This document shows, piece by piece, positions 20,738 through 29,883 of a stretch of 40,964 nucleotides of DNA (position 1 is the stretch's first letter; every line of letters starts with the position of its first letter). The position numbers were made by a program, and so were the translations under genes. This DNA comes from Hysterium pulicare CBS 123377 (lineage: Eukaryota > Ascomycota > Dothideomycetes > Hysteriales > Hysteriaceae). A model generated the notes under the pieces. That model was given only the letters and a program-made list of their open reading frames with translations, ran no database searches and was not told where the DNA came from. The stretch covers positions 1 to 40,964 of the forward strand of contig AJFK01000480.1 of the NCBI GenBank assembly GCA_000467715.1, given 5' to 3'.

Positions 20738-23700
20738 ATGCCAGGAATTCTCATCATGAACCAAAATGGCGCGGAAGGAGCCACCGGCGATAGAGACCCC
20801 CAGGGCCGTGACGGGACTGCTGCCCAAGATCCGAAAATGATGGTGAACGGCGACCGGAACGCGTCACAGGTCGATGGACTCAGTCAAGGACATGGCGCAA
20901 CATCTCTCAATGGCGCCCCGACATCATCTCCTACGCAAATGAAGAAATCGGCTTCAATGCTCGATATGCCGCCAGAAATCCGGCACATCACGGACAATTT
21001 CCAACCCTTTTCGAAGATCATCGCCCGCACTTCGCAAGACTGTTTCAATGGTCTTACAGAACTGTTGACGCAAATGGCTGAAATGCCAGTGGCGCAGCAG
21101 CCCAATGGTCCACTGACAAATGGTGTTGTAGGGCACGCGCTGGCGAATGGTGCCGGGAACACGTCCGCAAACAATATTAAGAAGAAAACCATGTTGCTGA
21201 AGTTTGCTGAAGACCAAAGAACGAAGTTCATCAAGTTACTGGTCCTCTCGCAATGGAGTCGCCGAGCCGAGGAAGTCAGCAGATTGATCGACTTGGTAAA
21301 CTGGACGAGGGAGCAGTCTGCAGCTTTTGAACAAGCTGTATTCGACATGGCCAGTATCAAGAATGACATGGCTGATGCGAAATTACCCAATCCAGACATC
21401 AGGACGGCGTTGGAAATACTCTCTACAGGGAAGGACTTTCGAATCCCTGATCTGGGTTACATACCAGCAGAGCCGATATCTGCCCAAAAAGCGCTGAAGC
21501 TTTTAAGAAACCTTAACACACAACTATCGATCCGATTGAATTTACATGAAGAACTCCCTCGATATCTAAAGAATTGGAATGTTGCGTCAGGAAGGGCGAC
21601 ATTCGTCATTCCTTCAGAATTCGAGTTTGACGTATCTTCGTATAGCGAAGATACATCATCCCCATGGTGGTTTATTGACCTGCGGTTACTCTTCTCCCCT
21701 GCGCCCGAAATCCCAACAGAGAGCCAGTCTTTTATAGAACTCGACCGAATGGCCAACCTCGCCCTAGCAACCTCAGGATTGAGTGGGTGCTTTGACTTCT
21801 TTCACAACTTCGTTCTGACCCATAAAATCGCCGTTCTGAAAGCTCAGGCTCTCGAACTGCTCGCGGCCAATTGGATGGGGTCTTTAGAAGTCTATTCTGT
21901 TCATCGGTTTCTCTGTGTGCAGTATTGGGTAGACATGCCTGGGAAGAAAAATTGGATCGAAATAAGTATTGCAAGCGGGAAACCTAAGAATGGGAAAGTC
22001 TCCTGGAGGGGGCCTACCCCATCCTATCTAACCGTTCGGTGGTTTCGTCAGGGCGTCGAAGTCACTGACACGAAGCTCGATATTGACTGGAAAGAGCTAT
22101 CTATGGAACGAATGCTGAGGAAGGTCATTGCTCTTCATATAAGCCACATCTTCGAATCCACCCGAGAACGTCTTCTTGCCTCTGTTCGAGAAAACTCAGA
22201 TTTACACGTGAAAGCGAGGATATCCAATTCTGAGCCCTCTGACTGCGCTCTCGAGGCATCTCTTGGTCACTCGGACAATACAACAACAGCCTTGGTCGAC
22301 CCGATAACCGGAAAATTCGCCCTCCGGCCTTGCAATTCTGCTTCGATCCGGCAAGAGAATGAAATCAATCGAACAGGAATTTCTAGCGATGTCAGCTCGA
22401 GGATCAGCCAGCTTCTTTGCACTACGTTACTGGACACGATTAATGGTTACGCACAACAGCTGGGCTGGACCAACCTAAAAGGCGTGAGAGTGAAATCAGA
22501 AGACATGAAAAACGTCGTTGTCAATGGAGTTACACGATGGTCCATCTTCAAGGGACCATGTTGGAGCTCGAAATGCGCTCTAGGTGCGTTCATTAACCCG
22601 TCGGGCGTAACATGGTGGATCCTCGAGATACAAAGCGATCCCAAAGGCACTTCTGTAGTCAGTCGAGCCGAGCAAATCTCCATGAAGAAGAATTTGCCTC
22701 TATCTCGCGTAATGCTGGACAGAATCGAGGACTTTGCTGTCTGCATGATCTCATTCTCTGTTACGCAACGAGAACTCGTTGCGCGGAATGTCCCGCAGAT
22801 ACTTCAAAGAGTGAACACCTCTACATCTGTTCCATCGGCATCTGGTTCTACAAATGTGCATAGGGGTAGACAAGGCTTTGTGTTGTACATCAAAACAGCA
22901 GCGTTGATGGGACAAGACGAGGCTAGTCAAAAGTCATGGATGCATCCTGGCGTACGGGTCACGCATCATGGTATCGACACCACTCAAACCAAGGTCGTAC
23001 ACCTCGTCCAAGGCACTATGGTCAAGAACATGGACCTGGACATGCGCAAACTTATGTCAGCATCTTCCAGAAGCGACGTGGAGTTCGGAGAGAACGGGGA
23101 ATTCACGATCATCCTTCGCACACCATTCGGCGAACAGTTCGTGGACCAACTTGTCTCACGCTTGCGCGATATCGAACGACTACGCTCCTTCGTTTTGATC
23201 CTGCACAAGCGGAAGTTGAAATGCGAAGAGTCGTCTCTTGAGAAGGTTGTTTTCCGCTACAATGCAGTATACACCGCGACAGTACTCCTCGGCGCCGGCA
23301 GTAACATAAGCCTCAAACTCGATCCTTATAACCCTCACAACCGTATCCGGACCCACCTCACCCACCTCCTAAATCGAAGTTCCCCGAGAACGGGCTCGAG
23401 CAGCCAAATCGCTTGCGACGGGCTTGACGGCTTCACACAAATTCTACTCTTCACCCTCCCACTTCTCCGCTGCTTGAATACCCTGGAAGATTCCATTCCA
23501 GGCAACTTACTGAATCCTTCCATCCATGCCCACGGCGTGACCGACTTCCGCCTCACATACTCCAATCCTATTTGCTCCTTCGATATCATGTTCAAATCTG
23601 TCCAAGACCAAGTTCGCTGGTATATCGAAGACAACATATCCAAGGTACCAGATAGCCGACCCTCCGCCGAGCGATCGAAGGACTTCAAAAGAAAAGACGA

Positions 23701-24088
23701 TCTAGCGGCTGCGCTCAAGGCCTTTTTCAGAAGTAGAGGGAATGGGTGGATTGGCGTCAGGTCGGGAGTCGTTGCAAAAATTGAAGGCGCGCCGGAGGTT
23801 CTGGCGAAGCTTCATGAGCTGGTGAGGAGATTTGTCCTTGAGGGCGGGGATGCGCCGAAAGATAGCGACACGCCTGGTCCTGGTCCTGGTCCTGCCATTG
23901 CGAATGGAAATGCGAACGCGAGCGCAGGTAATCAGGCTGCAAAGCCTCCGCAAGCCCCCGCAAAGCCTCCTCAAGCCTCAGCAAAGCCTCAACAAGGCTC
24001 TACAAAGCCATCGCAAGCTCCCGCGCCTAAAACACAGGTGAATGGTGCCAGAAGGGGGAACACGAAAGAAGTCATCACGATCGACTGA
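20738..24088 (+). CDS. MED14: Mediator complex subunit 14 (Rgr1)
   Basis: Backbone subunit of the Mediator complex linking the head, middle and tail modules, in the nucleus. A single long exon of about 1116 residues if translation starts at ATG 20738 (MPGILIMNQNGAEG). The frame is open further upstream to 20633, but without an ATG. After a Gly/Asn-rich head, the MED14 N-terminal domain starts near residue 75 (LDMPPEIRHITDNFQPFSKI) and includes IARTSQDCFNGLTELL and KLLVLSQWSRRAEEVSRLID. The middle and C-terminal parts are long and low in recognisable motifs, as is usual for this subunit. The tail carries GPGPGP and a repetitive Ala/Lys/Pro/Gln stretch (KPPQAPAKPPQ), probably disordered. An intron ending near 20632 could add a few residues upstream. 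Confidence 0.9.
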   Translation: MPGILIMNQNGAEGATGDRDPQGRDGTAAQDPKMMVNGDRNASQVDGLSQGHGATSLNGAPTSSPTQMKKSASMLDMPPEIRHITDNFQPFSKIIARTSQDCFNGLTELLTQMAEMPVAQQPNGPLTNGVVGHALANGAGNTSANNIKKKTMLLKFAEDQRTKFIKLLVLSQWSRRAEEVSRLIDLVNWTREQSAAFEQAVFDMASIKNDMADAKLPNPDIRTALEILSTGKDFRIPDLGYIPAEPISAQKALKLLRNLNTQLSIRLNLHEELPRYLKNWNVASGRATFVIPSEFEFDVSSYSEDTSSPWWFIDLRLLFSPAPEIPTESQSFIELDRMANLALATSGLSGCFDFFHNFVLTHKIAVLKAQALELLAANWMGSLEVYSVHRFLCVQYWVDMPGKKNWIEISIASGKPKNGKVSWRGPTPSYLTVRWFRQGVEVTDTKLDIDWKELSMERMLRKVIALHISHIFESTRERLLASVRENSDLHVKARISNSEPSDCALEASLGHSDNTTTALVDPITGKFALRPCNSASIRQENEINRTGISSDVSSRISQLLCTTLLDTINGYAQQLGWTNLKGVRVKSEDMKNVVVNGVTRWSIFKGPCWSSKCALGAFINPSGVTWWILEIQSDPKGTSVVSRAEQISMKKNLPLSRVMLDRIEDFAVCMISFSVTQRELVARNVPQILQRVNTSTSVPSASGSTNVHRGRQGFVLYIKTAALMGQDEASQKSWMHPGVRVTHHGIDTTQTKVVHLVQGTMVKNMDLDMRKLMSASSRSDVEFGENGEFTIILRTPFGEQFVDQLVSRLRDIERLRSFVLILHKRKLKCEESSLEKVVFRYNAVYTATVLLGAGSNISLKLDPYNPHNRIRTHLTHLLNRSSPRTGSSSQIACDGLDGFTQILLFTLPLLRCLNTLEDSIPGNLLNPSIHAHGVTDFRLTYSNPICSFDIMFKSVQDQVRWYIEDNISKVPDSRPSAERSKDFKRKDDLAAALKAFFRSRGNGWIGVRSGVVAKIEGAPEVLAKLHELVRRFVLEGGDAPKDSDTPGPGPGPAIANGNANASAGNQAAKPPQAPAKPPQASAKPQQGSTKPSQAPAPKTQVNGARRGNTKEVITID

Positions 24089-24768
24089 CCAAAATCATCT
24101 CCATAAAAATCCGCATGAATTCAAAAGGAGTGGAGGAGGGGAATACCCAGTTTGGCGCGTGCCTCTTTTTCCACATTTTATCGTTTCATAGTTGTGTACT
24201 TGGGTTTGGTTTTGATTATTTTTCTTCTCCGATCCTTTTGTCCTGCTAAAACCTTTTGTTTCGGAGGGTTTTATCTCAGTCAGTTTATACCTCTTGCCGT
24301 TTTGACTTTTGCGCATCTATTACCATGGGAGGATTGGATCCTCCTTTCGAATGCTCTGGGGTGGTGGTGGGGAAGTTGGTAGGCTGGATCTAGAGGGCCT
24401 GGTTCTTGAAGTTCAAACTGTATAAATAAATATTAGTCGGGGATGAATGAGGATGTAGTTTAGGTCCGTCCATAGGAATGTGGATACCTGATTTACACAT
24501 TTATTGATGGAGTGATGATGCTTGATTGATGTTGTGAGATGTAGGTAAGGGGGTATCAAAGCTGTATTTACTGCTTCTAAGCGCACTGTACAACCTAGTG
24601 ACTACAGTCTAATAAACACACTCCGTCTATCCCTTTCTACCACAAGGTTCCAAAAACCAACCCCAGATCTAAACCAACACCCCAACCATCCTGAACCAAA
24701 CATTGCGAGCAAGTCCATACCATCAAAACAATCAAATAATACAACCACCAGTCCAATTCCAATCCCCA
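24089..24768. other. Convergent intergenic region MED14 / OCT1
   Basis: About 680 bp between the convergent stop codons of MED14 and OCT1, containing both 3' UTRs. T-rich sequence follows MED14. No gene or repeat seen. Confidence 0.5.
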
Positions 24769-27168
24769 TCATCGTACGCCCCATCTCCCCACCTCCTTCA
24801 TAGCTTCCTTCCCCCCATCGGCCAACCTCGCATCCCCCAAAACCCCAGCAACACATTTCCACCCATCCCTCCCCCCTCCCCATCTCAAAACCTCGTTCTT
24901 ATACAGCTCGCCCTGTTCCCTTGCCACGCTACCGTCTGGCGTCCGTTGAAAGACGTCTTTCCAGATCTTCCCCGCAATGGCGCGGTCGAAGAGGTAGCTG
25001 TAGTACGTGGCGCCATATCCGAATAAGTGGCCGAAGAAACCTTGCCATGCCGTGCCCTGAGGTTCTGGGATTGAAGCATGTTGATTGAAGATGTCATGGT
25101 ATGTTTTTGTGGAGTCGAAGTTTGAGGATAGGGGGAGTGAGGAATGGTATTCTTGATCTAACATTGCAAGTAGGATCTGCGCTTCCGTTTCAGCGGGTTG
25201 TGTGCGCCGATCGATTGCTAGCCGCTGCTCGAGCGCTGACAATGGGAGTGGGGCATCGGTATCCCAGTGGCGAGCGTAGAGTGCGAGGACGGAGGGACTG
25301 GCTGCAAAATGTTCCATAAGTACAGATGGTAATTCAGCGAAGTCAGTCGCACAGCGTGTGCCGGAGACATTTTGAAGCGCGGTCCGCCCTAGGAAAGAAT
25401 GAAGACCGTGTCCCATTTCGTGGAATAGTGTCCGGACATCATTGAAGTTTAGAAGAGTGGGCGGTTGGCGAGAAGTGGTGGACCATGCATGAGGCCGTGG
25501 GAAATCGCAGACTAGTGCAATGGTCGGAAGTTGGAAGTGGGTGTTCGTAGACGCATTGAAGGATACAGACATGCCGTCGGTGGCAGCGTCGAGAGGCGAT
25601 GGAAAGGGGTGAGGTGTGTTTGCCGCTTCAGCGATCTCGGCTTCAGAAATCTCGCGTGAGCAGCGGAGGGTGAAATGAGCGGGATTAGGCGTCTTTCCGG
25701 GTCGGGAGAATAGGTCGCAGTAGAGGACTGCAATGTGTCCATCTGTGTCGGAGACTACATCTAAGCGGCGAACGTCGTCATTCCATGTTTCTCCCGGCAG
25801 AGTTTCTCTAGGGACAAGACGAATGCCATATAGACGGTCGAAAAGACGTGAGAGCCCCTGCATGACAATACCTAGGGAGAAATAGGCAGAGAGGAAATCC
25901 GGAGAGCGCAGTTTATGATCCATGTTCTGCACCATCTTGTGCGTATAGTAAAATTTGTCCCAGGCATTAATAGTATTTGGAAAGTTATCACTGCGAGCAT
26001 CTGCCTTTTTCAACTCTATCAGATCCTGCAGTTCGTCTTGAACCTGATGGTGATTGTCCTCTACTAAAGCATCAAGGAATTGATTGACAGCTTCGGGGGA
26101 CTGAGCCATCTTGTTCTCGAGCGTCATGTGGGCGAAGCTTTTATATCCTGAGAGTTCTGCAAGCTCTGCCCGAGCTTTCAGCATACTTTCTAGTCGCTCT
26201 ATGCTACCCCTGGATGCGGTTCTGACGGCCATGTATATTTCCCTCCTCACATCTGAGTCTTCCACATATCTTAACGCCAGTTGGGCAGGTGTATCCATTG
26301 TCGGTATCCGTATCTGGCCCCATCTCGTAAGGGCACGAGCTAGGTTAGGCTCCAAACCTCTCATCTTGCTACTCTCAAAGCTCAAATATGATGTCTCTGG
26401 TTCCATGGTATCTACGAACTCGTTCCCAACATGTGCAATGACATTCGACAGTTCCACAAATCGCTGTCTGGTCCCCTCCGGAAGGTCTATAGCAGATCTT
26501 GAGAAGTCATCTATCAGAATCCGCGACACAACCTTCTCTTGCTCGGTCCAGGCTGCCTGAACTTCAGGAATTGATGCAGCCTTCTTTAGCTGTTCGTTCA
26601 GTGCGGTCGTAGTATTTAGTTTGTTCATATACTCGAACATCATGGCATACGCCTGCGTCGCCGCAGCCTGTATCCTCCGATCCGGGTGTGTCCCGCGCAC
26701 AAAGTCTGAGAGGTCGATAACGCGACATAGTAGGTCGCTGAGCCTGTCCAGGTCCCTCGCCAGTCTCTTGTACTCTTCCACGCTACTAGCAGCTACCACA
26801 CTATCAACAATCCTCTCACACTTGAGCACCGTAGCCTCTGCGAATTGCAGAAAACCCTCAGGCCTCGTCAAATATCGATTCTGGAACAGTCCTGCGGATT
26901 TCCCAGAAGTATTCCGCTTGCTCTTCTGAGAGAAGTCTTCCCAAAACTTGGGCGAATCGAATATCTGTCGTAGAACATGGTCGTCGTGTTTCGTGTCTGA
27001 GGAACCGAGGCCGTGGAGGGTAGATACAGGAGGCGAGGGTGGTACAATGTCATGCGCAGCCGTCGGTGCAGCTGCTATGTTATTGAGGTATCGACGCTGT
27101 CGCTGCTGGACGCGGAGGCACTTGGAACACGTCCATGAAGCTTGCGACCGTGCTAGGCGTTTAAGCAT
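24769..27168 (-). CDS. OCT1: Mitochondrial intermediate peptidase
   Basis: Zinc metallopeptidase of family M3 that removes an N-terminal octapeptide from imported mitochondrial precursors after the first matrix cleavage. One uninterrupted exon of 799 residues, normal for the family. The N-terminus is Arg/Ser-rich without acidic residues (MLKRLARSQASWTCSKCLRV), fitting a mitochondrial presequence. The zinc motif is FHEMGHGLHSF (H583, E584, H587), and the third ligand is E612 in DFAELPS, exactly 25 residues after the second His. Family blocks NRYLTRPEGFLQFAEA and FGYGATYYSYLFDRAIAGKI are also present. It is divergent from a MICOS subunit gene 172 bp away. ATG 27168 is well supported by the presequence. 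Confidence 0.95.
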   Translation of the reverse strand: MLKRLARSQASWTCSKCLRVQQRQRRYLNNIAAAPTAAHDIVPPSPPVSTLHGLGSSDTKHDDHVLRQIFDSPKFWEDFSQKSKRNTSGKSAGLFQNRYLTRPEGFLQFAEATVLKCERIVDSVVAASSVEEYKRLARDLDRLSDLLCRVIDLSDFVRGTHPDRRIQAAATQAYAMMFEYMNKLNTTTALNEQLKKAASIPEVQAAWTEQEKVVSRILIDDFSRSAIDLPEGTRQRFVELSNVIAHVGNEFVDTMEPETSYLSFESSKMRGLEPNLARALTRWGQIRIPTMDTPAQLALRYVEDSDVRREIYMAVRTASRGSIERLESMLKARAELAELSGYKSFAHMTLENKMAQSPEAVNQFLDALVEDNHHQVQDELQDLIELKKADARSDNFPNTINAWDKFYYTHKMVQNMDHKLRSPDFLSAYFSLGIVMQGLSRLFDRLYGIRLVPRETLPGETWNDDVRRLDVVSDTDGHIAVLYCDLFSRPGKTPNPAHFTLRCSREISEAEIAEAANTPHPFPSPLDAATDGMSVSFNASTNTHFQLPTIALVCDFPRPHAWSTTSRQPPTLLNFNDVRTLFHEMGHGLHSFLGRTALQNVSGTRCATDFAELPSVLMEHFAASPSVLALYARHWDTDAPLPLSALEQRLAIDRRTQPAETEAQILLAMLDQEYHSSLPLSSNFDSTKTYHDIFNQHASIPEPQGTAWQGFFGHLFGYGATYYSYLFDRAIAGKIWKDVFQRTPDGSVAREQGELYKNEVLRWGGGRDGWKCVAGVLGDARLADGGKEAMKEVGRWGVR

Positions 27169-27340
27169 GGCCGGAGAGTGTCATGGAGGGAGAGGGTGTG
27201 GGGCGGAGGAGAGGAAGGATGAGAGATGCCGTCAGTAGACTGGTTTCTGAATTTGCCGAGCTTCACTTCGAGACTTCAAACCTCTCACCAGCCATCACCA
27301 TCGCCCTCCACACAGCAATTGGGAGGCCATTCCTTTACCC
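27169..27340. promoter_or_regulatory. Shared divergent promoter of OCT1 and MIC26/27-like gene
   Basis: Only 172 bp separate the start codons of two oppositely transcribed nuclear genes for mitochondrial proteins. The space must hold both 5' UTRs and core promoters, so the pair probably shares control elements. I see no clear TATA box. Confidence 0.55.
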
Positions 27341-28198
27341 ATGGCCTTCAGACCGCTCTTACGGCAGGCAAGTGTCGCTCACAAGCAATTGATGCATTCT
27401 CTGATGATTTCACAGCGCGCCGTTGCTCCGGCCATGGTAGCTGTTGTGTCTGCCGGTCTGGTCCTCTATCCTTCCCGCCAGGTCCACGCCGAAGAACCAC
27501 CCTCAGATGACTTTCCTGTAAGCCGCTCCCCAGATCTAGTCTCAAAGTCTCTACAATGGAAGCTCACAAGCTGTCACCAGTTCTCCCGGAAACCAATCTA
27601 CGACGATGCACCCCTCTCACATACACCTTCCCCGGCCCCAACAACCCCTTCAGAGCCACCCACACCATCAGAGTCCTACCGACCAACACCCACCGACCGA
27701 TTAGCTACTCAGATCGCGAAAGGTCGTCTAGCGCTCTACCAACAAGCTACGAAAGCCGAGGACGCGGTCAACGATGCGCTCACACAAACCTTGAGACTCG
27801 AACACTCCTTTACCAGCACCATCCGTTCCCTAGCGCCGCCAAAGGAATCCAATGAGAAACTTCTCCCTGGCGGTCTATATGTGCTCGTCTCCGCTATGGC
27901 CGGTTCCATTATATCACGTAACCGTAACATTCTTCTCCGAGCGACAGTCCCTGCAGCCGTAGGGATCGGTGTCGCGTACGCTGTGATCCCGATAACCATG
28001 CAGAACGTAGGGAATCTAGTTTGGAAATATGAGGAAAGATTTCCTGTACTGGCGGACACACATTTGAGGACAAAGGCCCAGGTGCAGCACTTCTTGGAGA
28101 CTGGGATTGCGCATACTCAGATGACTGCAGGCATGCTGCAGGACAAGATGTCGGATGCGAGAGAGAGTGTTGAGGACTGGGTCAAGAAAGGGAAATAG
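27341..28198 (+). CDS. MICOS complex subunit, Mic26/Mic27 (apolipoprotein O) family
   Basis: Inner-membrane subunit of the MICOS complex at mitochondrial crista junctions. Exons 27341..27517 and 27581..28198 give about 264 residues. The intron (63 nt) is a multiple of three with no stop, so its retention would add 21 residues. The start MAFRPLLRQASVAHKQLMHS, together with a following hydrophobic stretch (MVAVVSAGLVLY), suits a mitochondrial targeting and inner-membrane anchor. After a Pro/Ser/Thr-rich linker comes the family region: LATQIAKGRLALYQQ, LLPGGLYVLVSAMAGSI, and a Gly/Ala-rich membrane segment (AAVGIGVAYAVIPI). A helical tail ends in SVEDWVKKGK. I cannot decide between Mic26 and Mic27. 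Paired with OCT1 through a short divergent promoter. Confidence 0.87.
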   Translation: MAFRPLLRQASVAHKQLMHSLMISQRAVAPAMVAVVSAGLVLYPSRQVHAEEPPSDDFPVSRSPDLVSKSLQWKLTSCHQFSRKPIYDDAPLSHTPSPAPTTPSEPPTPSESYRPTPTDRLATQIAKGRLALYQQATKAEDAVNDALTQTLRLEHSFTSTIRSLAPPKESNEKLLPGGLYVLVSAMAGSIISRNRNILLRATVPAAVGIGVAYAVIPITMQNVGNLVWKYEERFPVLADTHLRTKAQVQHFLETGIAHTQMTAGMLQDKMSDARESVEDWVKKGK

Positions 28199-28451
28199 GG
28201 AATCGCCAGATTCAAACATCTTGGTGACAGTCCATCTAGGCATGCGATGTAAAAGTATGCGGATAGAGTGGTTTGGTCGCGTGATTGTAGAAACCATACA
28301 TTGTATTCAATACAAGTTCTTTGCCATTTGAATTCACACTAGGTATCTCCTAGTTCTATCAGAAAATTTCGTCCAGGAACGCGGTCAAAGATAAATCCCA
28401 CATATAGCTGAATACATTTGCTCGCAGTTCGCCAGATTGAGATCTGCGTCC

Positions 28452-29442
28452 TCAATCGTCCAAACCCAACCTTTCCCTAACCTCTCCCTTGTCCATCCCC
28501 TCAGGTAAACTCTCCTCGATCATGGCCCACATCTCTTTGACGATCTTCTCTCTATTCTTGCACATTTTCCTCCACTTTACGAGCTCCTTCTCTATATCCT
28601 CCTTCTCCTTCTTCGTCACAGGTCTCACCTTCCCTTCTCTCAAGGCCTTCAGCCTTTCTAAGATCTCGGCCTTTTGGGTTTCCTGGGAATTGACGGCAGT
28701 ACGTAGGTCTGCGGTCGACAGGGTTGAGTTGAGAGAGGAAAGAGAGGAGCGGAGAGATTTAGCTGTGGCGATTGCGGTAGCGGTTTCCGACCGAAGAGAG
28801 GAGATTTTGGCGTCGCAGGCTGCGAGTTCCTCAGGAGTGCAGGCTTCAGAGGGATCCTGTGAGTTATGTTAATGGGGCTCGCGAGGGATGAATGAACAAG
28901 ACTGAGAGCCATCTACCTGAAGAGCATGGTAAACGATCTGCTTGCCTGCCATCGATCAGCTTGTGTTCTCGGAAAGATGTTATTATGGGGTGGGATTCGC
29001 ATTACCTGCGGCCCGTCCTTCTATCTTCCTCTGCTCGTGCAGGTCTTTGAGAATCTTGGCTGCCGCAGCTATCATAACTATCAGTTTCCAGTCGTCAGAG
29101 TAAAAAGCCAAGGAATGGTGGACCTTTAGTGACTTTATTGTGCAAATTTGCGGATATATCAGTTGCCTAACAAGTATAATGAGACCATGCTCAGACCTTT
29201 ACCCGAGTCAAGTAGCTTACTGAGTATGGACGGCTGTGGAGATGAGTGAACTTGTTAGTATTCTAAAAGTTGACCGTTCTTAGTTTTTGGAAGCAGAACC
29301 GTGACTGACTTCTGTTTTCCTTAATATTGACGTTAGATAGGCCACAGTTAAGCTAAAATATGTGCTCACTTAGATAGCGGAGAATAGTGTCTACAGCTTC
29401 ATCAGCTGAGACCTTTTCAGCCTTCTCTTTCCGTGGGGCCAT
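28452..29442 (-). CDS. HOP2: Homologous-pairing protein 2 (Hop2/TBPIP), with two microexons
   Basis: Meiotic cofactor that with Mnd1 helps Dmc1/Rad51 pair homologous chromosomes. Seven exons: 29442..29370, 29319..29310 (10 nt), 29233..29221 (13 nt), 29166..29124, 29068..29006, 28945..28917 and 28856..28452, total 636 nt and 211 residues, normal for the family. The joined N-terminus rebuilds the winged-helix domain: MAPRKEKAEKVSADEA, then AVDTILRYLRKQNRPYSATD, ISANLHNKVTKAAAAKILKD and EGRAAGKQIVYHALQ. The last exon is a coiled coil followed by the conserved RKMCKNREKIVKEMWAM block. The introns are 50-76 bp with GT-AG ends. Each junction keeps frame and matches the known protein, so the microexons are well supported although no transcript was seen. 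Confidence 0.9.
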
Positions 29443-29883
29443 AGTGTGATGCAGCAATCACGGTTCAGCGGATGTTACGGGGTAGATAAGGAAGAGACAG
29501 AGAGAGAAGATGAAGTCAAGATGAAGACGATGTCATGCCGGATGAAGTTGAAGCTTGCGCCTGCCAGAAGTAGACGGGACGAGACACGTGATTTGAATAC
29601 TCTAACTCCAGTGTCCCGACGACCCACGAAGAAACAAGACGTTAAATGCTTTGAAACTGTGCGATTCATGGCACCTATTTGGAATGTTATTGACTATCGC
29701 ATCCAAGTCACAAATGCAGTTTCGCACACTAGAAGACCTGCCACGTGTATAAAGACATAAAACATTAAGACCTTATTCATGTTGGATATCCCGATCAAAT
29801 TCATAACGCCTACGCTCCGCTATGCAAACCTTAAGAAGCAACTAAAAGCAAAAATAACGGCGGCTTCGGCCTACTCAAGTGGT
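29443..29883. other. Intergenic region upstream of HOP2, downstream of the Chs4-like gene
   Basis: About 440 bp. It should hold the HOP2 promoter and the 3' UTR of the Chs4-like gene. A plus-strand frame at 29446-29760 has no recognisable domain and is likely chance. Confidence 0.45.

Noticed and set aside
29446-29760. 104-codon plus-strand frame upstream of HOP2
   Set aside because: Charged composition without recognisable similarity; it lies in the expected promoter of HOP2.
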